DNA from: Sphingorhabdus sp.
Lineage (GTDB): Bacteria > Pseudomonadota > Alphaproteobacteria > Sphingomonadales > Sphingomonadaceae
Direction: 5' to 3'
Assembly (NCBI RefSeq): GCF_023910635.1
Contig: NZ_JAAVVZ010000006.1
Coordinates: forward strand, 62,001 to 126,000
Length of the DNA: 64,000 bases
In this document: positions 45,783-53,857 of the stretch, piece by piece
Layout of the letters: every line of letters begins with the position of its first letter
Numbering within the stretch: the stretch's first letter is position 1
Made by a program: the position numbers and the translations under genes
The notes under the pieces: generated by a model
Databases searched by the model: none
The model's input: the letters and a program-made list of their open reading frames with translations, nothing else
What the model was told of the DNA's origin: nothing

Positions 45783-46430
45783 TTATTGAGACAGCGCGTC
45801 CTTCGGGGCGCGCTGTTTTTTTGTCGACTGGCGCTGCTCCAAATCCGCCACCACGGCCTCAAGCGCGCTACCGCCTTCGTTGCCTAACATGATCGCGTTA
45901 TAATATGGCAGGAAGGCCAAACGTTCTTGCATTGGCTCATCAAATGCAGTCGCATAATAACCTACTTGTTGGAGATATATTATGCGAGCGCGGGCAACGC
46001 TTTCGCGTTCTCTTTGGCCTTCCATGCGAAATCGTTCGGCTAGGAAATTAATCCAGCGATGATCGATTGCACGCACGATCTTGGCTACGGCAGGCGATTT
46101 CCAGGCCCAGAAACGAATTGCCATATCAAATGCGGGATAGGTTGCATCTTCGCTCAACCAGATCCGAGCAATCTCAAACGCGCCCATTGATGCCCAACGG
46201 GTGTCGGCTTGCTGCAGCTCGCTCTCCTTATGCTCCTGCCAAAGCTGGAGCACCGCATCGAGCAAGTCTTTCCTATTCTTGAAGTGCCAGTAAAAACTGC
46301 CGCGCGTGACCTTCATCTTGCGGGCAAGGCGATCAACTTTGAGCTCGTCAACGCCTGAGATAATCAGTTGCCTGCGTGCAGCTTCGATCCAGTCGACACG
46401 CGAAAGCTGCCTTGGCGTTTTATTTTGCAT
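45783..46430 (-). CDS. TetR-family regulator of the island
   Basis: A 215-aa TetR protein with an N-terminal helix-turn-helix (RKMKVTRGSFYWHFKNRKDLLDAVL, about residues 35-60) and a C-terminal ligand domain. The start at ATG 46430 is supported by AGGA nine bases upstream. An inverted repeat of the island's operator type lies 45 bases upstream, suggesting autoregulation. It sits downstream of, and could be read through from, the MFS-DUF885-hydrolase operon. The inducer is probably a substrate or breakdown product. Confidence 0.9.
   Translation of the reverse strand: MQNKTPRQLSRVDWIEAARRQLIISGVDELKVDRLARKMKVTRGSFYWHFKNRKDLLDAVLQLWQEHKESELQQADTRWASMGAFEIARIWLSEDATYPAFDMAIRFWAWKSPAVAKIVRAIDHRWINFLAERFRMEGQRERESVARARIIYLQQVGYYATAFDEPMQERLAFLPYYNAIMLGNEGGSALEAVVADLEQRQSTKKQRAPKDALSQ
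45791..45822 (+). terminator. Rho-independent terminator of the TonB receptor gene
   Basis: An 11-bp stem (ACAGCGCGTCC with GGGCGCGCTGT, one G-T pair) closes a TTCG loop and is followed by seven T. It lies inside the 3' end of the converging tetR gene and works only for the plus strand, as no T-run follows on the other strand. Confidence 0.85.
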
Positions 46431-46474
46431 TAATGCGTTTCCTAAAGAGACACTGTCGCCATTGCCGCATTTGC

Positions 46475-46501
46475 GACCATACATCAATGCACTGTATGGT
46501 C
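46475..46501. promoter_or_regulatory. Operator 3 before tetR, wider half-site spacing
   Basis: GACCATAC (46475-46482) and GTATGGTC (46494-46501) are perfect inverted repeats 11 bases apart, against 6 at the other sites. The left half also continues as CCATACAT. It is 45 bases before the tetR ATG and overlaps the stop of the hydrolase gene. Confidence 0.65.
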
Positions 46502-47633
46502 AGCCGCTCGGCTGGCTTGCCCGTTCCAGAACATCACCCACAAAATCCGCTTCTTCGTATACGAACTGGTGCGTTGATCCTTCTGGAGCGTAGATGCGTT
46601 TTGATCGCGACGATATCGCTAAATAGCGTTCCCGGCTGCGGGCGAAGAAATTGATCATGCGCGCTTGCTCTCGGCAGGATGCGGCGCCGACCTCTTCATT
46701 GTCTGCCACTTCTGCCGCATTGGGCGGAGCCACAAGCCAGACCTCCATATCCCCCAGATCGCCATCATAGACAACAGTTTCCCAACCACATGTGCCGACA
46801 TGGGGGCCAAGAAGCTCATGATAGATTGAGTAATGGGAAAATTGCGAACCCGCGGAGACATCGATCGCATTCAGCTTTTTATAGGCTTCCGCACCCAGCT
46901 GCTGTTCAAAGCGCTGCGCCATTGCGGCAAAGGCCGGGTTGCGACGCGCTTGGCGCGCCTCAAGATTGATATGGATGCCAAACAAGCGCGACAGACCTGC
47001 CCACAGGGCATTGCGCAGCATGCCGCGAATGGTGCCTAGCCTTGGACCAAACACGATGGTCTCGAGCGGAGTCGGATCAAGCAGGACAAGTCGTGCCACC
47101 TTTTCAGGATAACGGCGCGCAATATTGGCTGCCAGCAATCCACCAAAGGAATATCCAACAAGAACAAAGGGACCCAACTCTCCTGCGAGTTCAAGCACTC
47201 GCATCATTTCATCGGCTTCGCGAGCTGTGGTTCGCGGGAATGGACCGGTGTCGCTCCAACCCGTGCCGGGGCGATCGATCAGGATCGAACGACACTTATG
47301 CTTAAGCCTTTCATGGAGATGGGACATCGCCAACCCTGGGGCATGGCCTCCCCCGAACATGACAAGCGGGACTCGATCCTTACGTTCCCCTTCAGCGAGA
47401 ATGTGAACGCAATAGCCCCCCAGATCGATCCGCCGTCCAGGTGCTGGATGGAGACGGCCAATATGCGCACGAAAAATCAGATGCCAGACATTGCCGAACC
47501 CCAGCACCAGCGCAATGCCGATCATGACCACACCCAGCCAGCCACCGACGAGCCAGCCGCCCGGCGCTAAGATAGCCGCGATCGCAAGGCCTGACCATTC
47601 GCGTGCCAGGCAAGACAAAAGCCAGTTAGGCAT
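46500..47633 (-). CDS. Alpha/beta-hydrolase with N-terminal membrane segments
   Basis: A 377-aa serine hydrolase with two hydrophobic segments (about residues 13-55) before a catalytic domain carrying GYSFGG (nucleophile) and LLDPTPLET. Oxyanion-type GGGH precedes it. The ATG at 47633 overlaps the DUF885 stop by eight bases, so it is third in the MFS-DUF885-hydrolase operon. Membrane tethering suggests work at the inner membrane near the carrier. Its bond type (ester or amide) is unknown. Confidence 0.8.
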   Translation of the reverse strand: MPNWLLSCLAREWSGLAIAAILAPGGWLVGGWLGVVMIGIALVLGFGNVWHLIFRAHIGRLHPAPGRRIDLGGYCVHILAEGERKDRVPLVMFGGGHAPGLAMSHLHERLKHKCRSILIDRPGTGWSDTGPFPRTTAREADEMMRVLELAGELGPFVLVGYSFGGLLAANIARRYPEKVARLVLLDPTPLETIVFGPRLGTIRGMLRNALWAGLSRLFGIHINLEARQARRNPAFAAMAQRFEQQLGAEAYKKLNAIDVSAGSQFSHYSIYHELLGPHVGTCGWETVVYDGDLGDMEVWLVAPPNAAEVADNEEVGAASCREQARMINFFARSRERYLAISSRSKRIYAPEGSTHQFVYEEADFVGDVLERASQPSG

Positions 47634-49320
47634 TGTGCGCACCCTCAATTGCCAAGTCGATCCGTTCGGCCAGCAGCGCGAAGGGCATGGCCCCACCACT
47701 CAGCACCAAATCATGGAATGCGCTGACGTGAAACTTTTCGCCAAGTGCGGACGCCATGCGCGCACGCAGGCGCATCATTTCCTCATGCCCCGACATATAA
47801 GCCAGTGCTTGCCCAGGCACATCGCAGGCATAACGCAGCGTTTCGCTTCCAATCTCGGTTTCCGGGAAAAAACTGTTGTCGCGCATATAGGCCCGCGCCT
47901 TTTCAAGACTCCAGCCCAGCGCGTTCATGCCCGTGTCAACCACCATTCGACAAGCCAGGAAAGCCTGGCTAACCAGTCGCCCAAACCGCTCGGCGGGATC
48001 TGCATACATGCCCATTTCGCCCGCCAGGGTCGCCGCATATTCAGCCCAGCCTTCGGTAAAGGCGGTAGGGAAGGACGCGCCGCGAAGCGCGGGCAGCGCG
48101 AGATTGTCGCCTTGCAGGGCGAGATGCAAATGATGGCCTGGTACCAGCTCGTGATAGTTGAGCGCTGCGAGATGGAACAGGCCTGCCTTTGACAGATTTC
48201 GGCCGTTGAACACATAGTCCCCGTGGCGCTTGTCAGGCCTTGGGCCATCATAAAAGCCAAACGTCATCGACGCTGTGAGAGCTTCGGGGAGTGGCCGCAC
48301 GCCATAGGTGGCATCCGGCCGCACCGGAAACAACGTTTCAACATGCGGTTCAAACCGTTCTACATAGCGTTCAAAACGCGCCTGAATGGCCGCGTCACTG
48401 TCGTCGCGCCAGACAGAATCTGCATCAAGATGTGCACGATATTCGGCGTCGCTTCCGGCAAAACCTGCATCCTTGCGTGCCCCCGCCATTTCGCCGCGAA
48501 TTCGAGCGACGGCGTCCAGTCCGATATCATGCAGTTCCTGCGGCGAGAGCCGGGTTGAGGTGTGCAGCCTCGCAAGTTCGGCGTAGATGTCTGCCCCATT
48601 GGGAAAGTGCATCATGCCGACAGTATCGCCTGCCTTACCGAAGTAAGCGGTGTCGAACACACCACGACAGCGCTCCAGTGCCGCGACCAAGGTGTTGGAG
48701 ATAGTCTGTGCAACCTCACTGCGAAAAGCTTCATGCCCCACCAGTCGCGCTTCATCGACGTGCAAGGTGTCCGGCTGCGTTGCAATCAGGCGATCAAGCA
48801 AACTGAGTGCCGCCTCAGCTTGTGCACGCGGAAGATATATGCCGCGATCTGCCTGACCGCGCGTGCGGTCTCCCATGGCTTCGACAAAGCTCGCAATATC
48901 AGCTATGCCTGCCAGGTAGCGAAAGCGATCCCCTTCCGTATCGAGCGGTGCCCGTGCAAGTCGCCCTGCCATCGCCGAAATCGCATATCCCATGCAATAA
49001 GCCGTTGGCCCGAACATGTTGAACAGGCCTGAGAGCGGGTCAAACACGGTCCAATACCAGTCCGCTCGAACCGAGCAGATATGCGCATGTTCGCGCGCCA
49101 GCTTCAGCGTTAAGGCAAGCTCCGATGGCAACCCGCAAGGATCAAGTGCATCCATACGCCGCAGCAACGAAGCGCCCCAAGTCGCGGACCGCTGCGCGGC
49201 CTCGAAGGTCGGCAACCGCAGCGCCGCCTTCTCAGGCCATAATTTTTCTTGCTCGATTTCATCGCGGACATCGTCGATAATCCGCACTGCAAGACCAATT
49301 TTGTCTGGAACCATGTTCAT
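47626..49320 (-). CDS. DUF885 metallopeptidase-like protein (first copy)
   Basis: A 564-aa DUF885 protein with the zinc-type motif HELVPGHH and the downstream FTEGWAEYA segment that carries the third ligand. DUF885 enzymes are predicted metallopeptidases with few characterised members. No signal peptide is visible. It overlaps the MFS gene by four bases and the hydrolase by eight. A second, divergent copy lies at 51413-53086. Confidence 0.85.
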   Translation of the reverse strand: MNMVPDKIGLAVRIIDDVRDEIEQEKLWPEKAALRLPTFEAAQRSATWGASLLRRMDALDPCGLPSELALTLKLAREHAHICSVRADWYWTVFDPLSGLFNMFGPTAYCMGYAISAMAGRLARAPLDTEGDRFRYLAGIADIASFVEAMGDRTRGQADRGIYLPRAQAEAALSLLDRLIATQPDTLHVDEARLVGHEAFRSEVAQTISNTLVAALERCRGVFDTAYFGKAGDTVGMMHFPNGADIYAELARLHTSTRLSPQELHDIGLDAVARIRGEMAGARKDAGFAGSDAEYRAHLDADSVWRDDSDAAIQARFERYVERFEPHVETLFPVRPDATYGVRPLPEALTASMTFGFYDGPRPDKRHGDYVFNGRNLSKAGLFHLAALNYHELVPGHHLHLALQGDNLALPALRGASFPTAFTEGWAEYAATLAGEMGMYADPAERFGRLVSQAFLACRMVVDTGMNALGWSLEKARAYMRDNSFFPETEIGSETLRYACDVPGQALAYMSGHEEMMRLRARMASALGEKFHVSAFHDLVLSGGAMPFALLAERIDLAIEGAHNA

Positions 49321-50657
49321 GCCTGTTGGCCGCCATTCGCCCGCATGATAGTTTGAGGTAGGCCCTTAAGACCCCAGGCCAGGAACAAGATACCGCCAAG
49401 CAAACCGGGTATCACGATTATCGCCACCGCCAGCAAAATACCCCTGTGGCCCGGGAAAAACTGGTCTGATAACAAGCCGACAACCCATGGCATGAACGAT
49501 GCAAAAATGATTGTCACCATGCCGCCGACGGCGACGACCCGACCGCGCAAATGGGCCGGTGCCATCAACTGCAATACCGTTGGCGCAAGCGAATTGGCCA
49601 TGAAGGTGAAACAGATTTTGGCAAGAATGGTGGCGTAGAATTGTTCCGCTGTCACCACAAGGGGGATAGGCAGCGACACGATAAGAGAAGCGGTCAGCGC
49701 CGCCACGGCTACCCGCATCGGGGTGTTGTCACCATAACGCGGACGCAGCAGCTTTACGACAATCCACGCCATGCCAACACCGGCCAACGCGGCAACACCG
49801 CCGGCCACTCCCAGCGTTTGCCCAATCTGCATCGGCGTTTGACCAAAGACACGCTGCAATATCACAGCGTTCCATTGCCCCTGTGCACCCATCGCCGCAT
49901 AGCTCAAGCCGAAACCAAAGAAGATACCCGCTGTCGTTCGGGCATTGGTACGAAAATAGTCGACCACGCCTTCGACCGCTTCGCCCGCCTTGGATGGCGG
50001 CGTTATACGCTTTAAGCGCATGAGCAGGATTAGCATCGCCAGGATTGGCCCCGTCAGGGCAGCAAGGATCAGGGTAATGCGCCACGGCTCCAGTCCTGCC
50101 AACCAAACCGGCAGGCTTTGCGCGTTGGCAGCCGCCACGCCAAACAAGGTTCCTCCCAGCGCCATCCCAAGATAGGTGCCCAGCAGCGTCGCCGAGACGA
50201 AAATCAGATTGGCCGTGACCCAGCGGTCTTTGGGAAAGAGATCCGGAATCATTGAATTGGTGACCGGCCCAAGTACCGCCTCCCCAAAGGCGATGCCCAT
50301 GGCGAAGAACACAAGACCAGTGAAGGTGTCGGAGAGGCCAAAACCCACCGTTGCCGCAGACCAGATCATCACGCAGCCCGCCAGTAACCAGCGCCGGTCT
50401 ACCCGGTCAGCAAGCCAGCCTATGGGATAGCTGGCGATCGCGACCACAAAAGTAAGCGCAAGCCCGGTAATGATACCCAATTCCCCGTCAGTCAGCTTGA
50501 GCGATTGCTTCATCGACTCCGCAACCAGCGAGATCAGACCCTTTCCGATGAGCGAGCCAATGACCGATGCCAGCACAACAACCGCAAGGCCATACCAAGC
50601 CCAACCAAGCGGCTGTTCAGGCTGCTGCTGGTCTGCTGCGGTCGCATCTATGCTCAT
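49317..50657 (-). CDS. MFS transporter, inner membrane (second copy)
   Basis: A 446-aa, 12-helix permease with the loop motif GWLADRVDRRW. The ATG at 50657 is backed by GGTGGGAG eight bases upstream; the longer frame reading from 50753 would pass through the operator. It begins the minus-strand half of the second divergent unit and probably imports a peptide or product. Similar in plan to the carrier at 30848-32152. Confidence 0.86.
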   Translation of the reverse strand: MSIDATAADQQQPEQPLGWAWYGLAVVVLASVIGSLIGKGLISLVAESMKQSLKLTDGELGIITGLALTFVVAIASYPIGWLADRVDRRWLLAGCVMIWSAATVGFGLSDTFTGLVFFAMGIAFGEAVLGPVTNSMIPDLFPKDRWVTANLIFVSATLLGTYLGMALGGTLFGVAAANAQSLPVWLAGLEPWRITLILAALTGPILAMLILLMRLKRITPPSKAGEAVEGVVDYFRTNARTTAGIFFGFGLSYAAMGAQGQWNAVILQRVFGQTPMQIGQTLGVAGGVAALAGVGMAWIVVKLLRPRYGDNTPMRVAVAALTASLIVSLPIPLVVTAEQFYATILAKICFTFMANSLAPTVLQLMAPAHLRGRVVAVGGMVTIIFASFMPWVVGLLSDQFFPGHRGILLAVAIIVIPGLLGGILFLAWGLKGLPQTIMRANGGQQA

Positions 50658-50671
50658 ACCTAACTCCCACC

Positions 50672-50699
50672 TTGCCTGAACCATACATTTATGTATGGT
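50672..50699. promoter_or_regulatory. Operator 4 with promoter between MFS and IYD-like genes
   Basis: ACCATACATTTATGTATGGT (50680-50699) is a perfect inverted repeat with a TT centre. TTGCCT (50672-50677) stands where a -35 would be for the plus strand, with TATGGT 16 bases on. The layout copies that before the TonB receptor. The site can serve both divergent units. Confidence 0.78.
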
Positions 50700-50741
50700 G
50701 TTGTCCAGCAACAATGCCGTTATCGAAAGAATGCCCCGCCG

Positions 50742-51416
50742 ATGAAGCCGCATGATACAATCCCCTGGATCGCCTATCCAGACATGTCCGTCGAAGAGCG
50801 CATCGCTGCAACCAAAGACTTTTACGACTCAATCAAAACGCGGCGCACCTGTCGCTTCATCGGTGGTGGGCCCCTGGCCCGCGAAGCTATCGAAACGGCA
50901 ATCATGGCGGCGGGGACGGCACCTTCGGGCGCCAATCACCAGCCTTGGCATTTTGCACTGGTGACTTCGCCCGAGGCCCGACACCGTATCCGGATTGCGG
51001 CAGAGGAAGAAGAGCGCATTTTCTATTCAGGCAAGGCCGGGAAAGAATGGCTTGAAGCATTGGCCCCTCTCGGTACCGATGATGACAAGGCTTATCTGGA
51101 CGCAGCGCCGCTCATCATTGCGGTCTTTGGGCAACGCAAAGGCGGTCTTTACCCAGGCGAGATGCGCCAGAATTATTATATGCACGAAAGCGTCGGCATT
51201 GCCTGCGGTTTCCTTTTGGCGGCGCTTCATGCTGCCAAGTTTGCCACCCTCACACATACGCCCAATCCGATGAATTTCCTCAACGAAATCTGCGGTAGAC
51301 CGGCCAACGAGAAGCCGGTGATGCTGATCGTGGTCGGCCATGCAGAAGCGGATGCCTCCATCCCTGTCCATGCAACCATCAAGAAACCCTTTGACCAAAT
51401 CGCCAGCTGGATATGA
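50742..51416 (+). CDS. Iodotyrosine deiodinase-like flavoprotein (nitroreductase fold)
   Basis: A 224-aa nitroreductase-fold protein that matches the iodotyrosine deiodinase (IYD) group along its length: FYDSIKTRRTCRF, AGTAPSGANHQPW, EEEERIFY, KAYLDAAP, THTPNPMNFL, RPANEKPVML and KKPFDQI. The three residues that hold the halotyrosine zwitterion in human IYD (Glu157, Tyr161, Lys182) have counterparts: Glu and Tyr in EEEERIFY and Lys in DDKAYLD. IYD removes halide from halotyrosine with FMN. Other substrates remain possible. The ATG 50742 start lies behind operator 4; its stop overlaps the DUF885 gene by four bases. Confidence 0.82.
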   Translation: MKPHDTIPWIAYPDMSVEERIAATKDFYDSIKTRRTCRFIGGGPLAREAIETAIMAAGTAPSGANHQPWHFALVTSPEARHRIRIAAEEEERIFYSGKAGKEWLEALAPLGTDDDKAYLDAAPLIIAVFGQRKGGLYPGEMRQNYYMHESVGIACGFLLAALHAAKFATLTHTPNPMNFLNEICGRPANEKPVMLIVVGHAEADASIPVHATIKKPFDQIASWI

Positions 51417-53086
51417 ATGCATCTGCCTCTCTTGCCGCGCTGACGGATCGCTATTGGGCATTTGAGCGCATTGAAAACGGCCTGAGTGCATTTCTCGCAG
51501 GGGATGATACGGGCGAACCGATCCTGTTGCGTGAGAGCGCAAACGATTATGCCCGCCGCGATCAGGCGGCGGCCGACTTTCTGGACCAGCTTGCGGCCAT
51601 TCCCCTTGCGGAGCTTGAGGCAACCGAAGCCGCTACCCACATTTTGTTGGAGCGCGAGCTGCGGTTGATTCGCGATAACTACGCGCTCGGCACCCATCTG
51701 CGCCCATCGCTGCTGCCGGTTGGCCCCGATTTCAGTACCGTATTTTTTGCCAATGCCGTAACGCTCAGCGATGTGGCGGCAGCCGAACTCTATGTCGAAC
51801 GCCTAGCCCAATTCCCTGCGTTTCTGGCCGATGTGCGCTATTGCCTCTTGATGGGCCACGCACAGGGCGTGCGCTATCCCCGTCTGGTGCTGGAGGCGGC
51901 GGCTCGTAATTCTGTCGGTATTGCCAGCATCAAAGCCGAAACATCACCTTGGTACGCCCCTTTTGCAAAGAGCCCGCTGGCCGGAACAGCAAAAATGGAA
52001 ACTCAAGCCGAGAGAGCAAAGGCGTTGATTGCCGATGCGCTGCTCCCGGCACTGAGCGCTTACGCCGACACTATAGCTGGCCCCCTGATGGAGGGCGCAC
52101 GCGATACCCTGTCGTGCGGCGATATGCATTATGCGCTGATGATCCGGCAGTTTACCTCCACCGACATGTCGGCACAGGCGATTCATGATCTTGGCATGGC
52201 TGAAACCACCCGGATCGAAGCCGATATGGCCGTGCTGGCAAAGGATGCGGGATTTGGTGCAGATGTGTCTGGATACCGTCGCTTTCTGGCCACAGACGGG
52301 CAGTTCATTGCCGCAGACGCCAACAAATTGCGCGAGCGCGTCGAGATATTGTGCAAGCGGATCGATGCCAAAATTCCTGCCTATTTCAGGCGCATTCCCC
52401 GCATCACCTATGGCGTGGACGTTGCGCCTGCCGCCATGTCTGCCAATCTACCGCCCGCTTATGCGCAGCCCGCGCCATCAGGCGGGAACAGCCCCGGCAT
52501 TTTCTGGGTCAATGGCCTGCCGGAAAAATGCCCGACATATATTCTACCGGCGATGGCCGTGCATGAAGCATGGCCCGGCCATCTGATGCACATTGGCATG
52601 ATGGCGGAGTTGGAGCATCTGCCCGCTTTTCGCCGCAACGGCGCCATCAAATACACTGCCTGTATCGAAGGCTGGGCGCTCTATTGCGAACAGCTTGGGA
52701 TCGAACTTGGCGTTTATACGACGCCGCATGAACATTTCGGGCGGCTGGAGATGGAAATGTGGCGCGCCTGTCGGCTGGTTGTCGATACCGGGATTCACGC
52801 CTTCAACTGGTCGCGCGAGCAGGCGATTGCATTTTTATCCGATCGTCTTTCGCTGTCGCCCGAAACGATTGCAGCAGAAGTGGACCGCTACATCGCGCTG
52901 CCCGGTCAGGCGCTGGCCTATCATATCGGCGGGATCAGGGTCCGGGCGATGCGCGGGCGGGCGGAGGCAGCGCTGGGTGATGCGTTCGATCTGCGCCATT
53001 TCCATGAGGTCTTCATGAGCGCGGGCCCAGCCACATTGCCTGTACTCGATCATGTGATCGATGCCTGGATTGCGGAAGCGGCCTGA
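51413..53086 (+). CDS. DUF885 metallopeptidase-like protein (second copy)
   Basis: A 557-aa DUF885 protein with the zinc-type motif HEAWPGHLMH and EGWALYCEQLG downstream. It is clearly related in plan to the first copy (47626-49320) but distinct in sequence, so the two may cut different bonds. No signal peptide. It overlaps the IYD-like gene by four bases and precedes the hydrolase by three. Confidence 0.85.
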   Translation: MNASASLAALTDRYWAFERIENGLSAFLAGDDTGEPILLRESANDYARRDQAAADFLDQLAAIPLAELEATEAATHILLERELRLIRDNYALGTHLRPSLLPVGPDFSTVFFANAVTLSDVAAAELYVERLAQFPAFLADVRYCLLMGHAQGVRYPRLVLEAAARNSVGIASIKAETSPWYAPFAKSPLAGTAKMETQAERAKALIADALLPALSAYADTIAGPLMEGARDTLSCGDMHYALMIRQFTSTDMSAQAIHDLGMAETTRIEADMAVLAKDAGFGADVSGYRRFLATDGQFIAADANKLRERVEILCKRIDAKIPAYFRRIPRITYGVDVAPAAMSANLPPAYAQPAPSGGNSPGIFWVNGLPEKCPTYILPAMAVHEAWPGHLMHIGMMAELEHLPAFRRNGAIKYTACIEGWALYCEQLGIELGVYTTPHEHFGRLEMEMWRACRLVVDTGIHAFNWSREQAIAFLSDRLSLSPETIAAEVDRYIALPGQALAYHIGGIRVRAMRGRAEAALGDAFDLRHFHEVFMSAGPATLPVLDHVIDAWIAEAA

Positions 53087-53089
53087 GAC

Positions 53090-53857
53090 ATGCCATTCGC
53101 TGCAGACACGGGGATATGGTTTGAAAAACATGGGTCTGGCCCTGCGGTGTTCATTGGCCTGCCGCTCATGGCCTCGCACAGCGAGATATTCGGGGCGGCC
53201 GCGCAAACTATGCTTGATGCTTGGCTCGATGCATTGACTCCGCACTGTACCGTTTTGCTCGCGGATTATCCTGGCATCGGCAAGAGCAAGGATCATGACC
53301 CGCTGACGATGACGGCGACCCGCGTCTGCGACGATTTGCTGAACGTGGCGACCGCAGCGGGGATAGAACGGTTCGGTTGGATCGGTTATTCTTGGAGCGG
53401 AGCGGTGGGCTTGCAATTGGCAACACGAAGCGATCGTGTTGCTGCGTTGGCCATTGGCGGTTGGCCACCGCTTGGCGCGCCCTATGCCAATATATTGGCG
53501 GCGAGCCAGGCGAAGATCGGTGATGTGCCTGATTATGCGATGATCATGCTGCGCAGCGCCGATCAGTATCAGCAATGGTCGGCCTTTTATGAAAGCGTGC
53601 TTGATTGGCCGGAGACAGATGCGGTAGGCGCGCTCTTGTGCCCCCGCATGCTCTTCTTCGGCAGCGACGGCGATCTCGTGGAAGCTGGATTTCCAGTGCC
53701 CATTGCCACAGCCTGCCGCACCCACCGTGCAACGCTTGAACACCAAGGCTGGCAGGTGAACGAGATTCCAGGTTACGGGCATGATGTCATCGGCCAGAGC
53801 GCGCTTGTTCTGCCAAAATTAAAGACCTTTGTTGAAACGAATTTGGACCTTTGGTGA
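53090..53857 (+). CDS. Alpha/beta-hydrolase
   Basis: A 255-aa cytosolic-type hydrolase with the nucleophile in GYSWSG (near residue 102), the acid near FFGSDGD and His in GYGHDVIG. The substrate cannot be read; an ester or amide of the island's substrate is a reasonable guess. Its TGA overlaps the ATG of the M3 gene by one base. Confidence 0.82.
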   Translation: MPFAADTGIWFEKHGSGPAVFIGLPLMASHSEIFGAAAQTMLDAWLDALTPHCTVLLADYPGIGKSKDHDPLTMTATRVCDDLLNVATAAGIERFGWIGYSWSGAVGLQLATRSDRVAALAIGGWPPLGAPYANILAASQAKIGDVPDYAMIMLRSADQYQQWSAFYESVLDWPETDAVGALLCPRMLFFGSDGDLVEAGFPVPIATACRTHRATLEHQGWQVNEIPGYGHDVIGQSALVLPKLKTFVETNLDLW

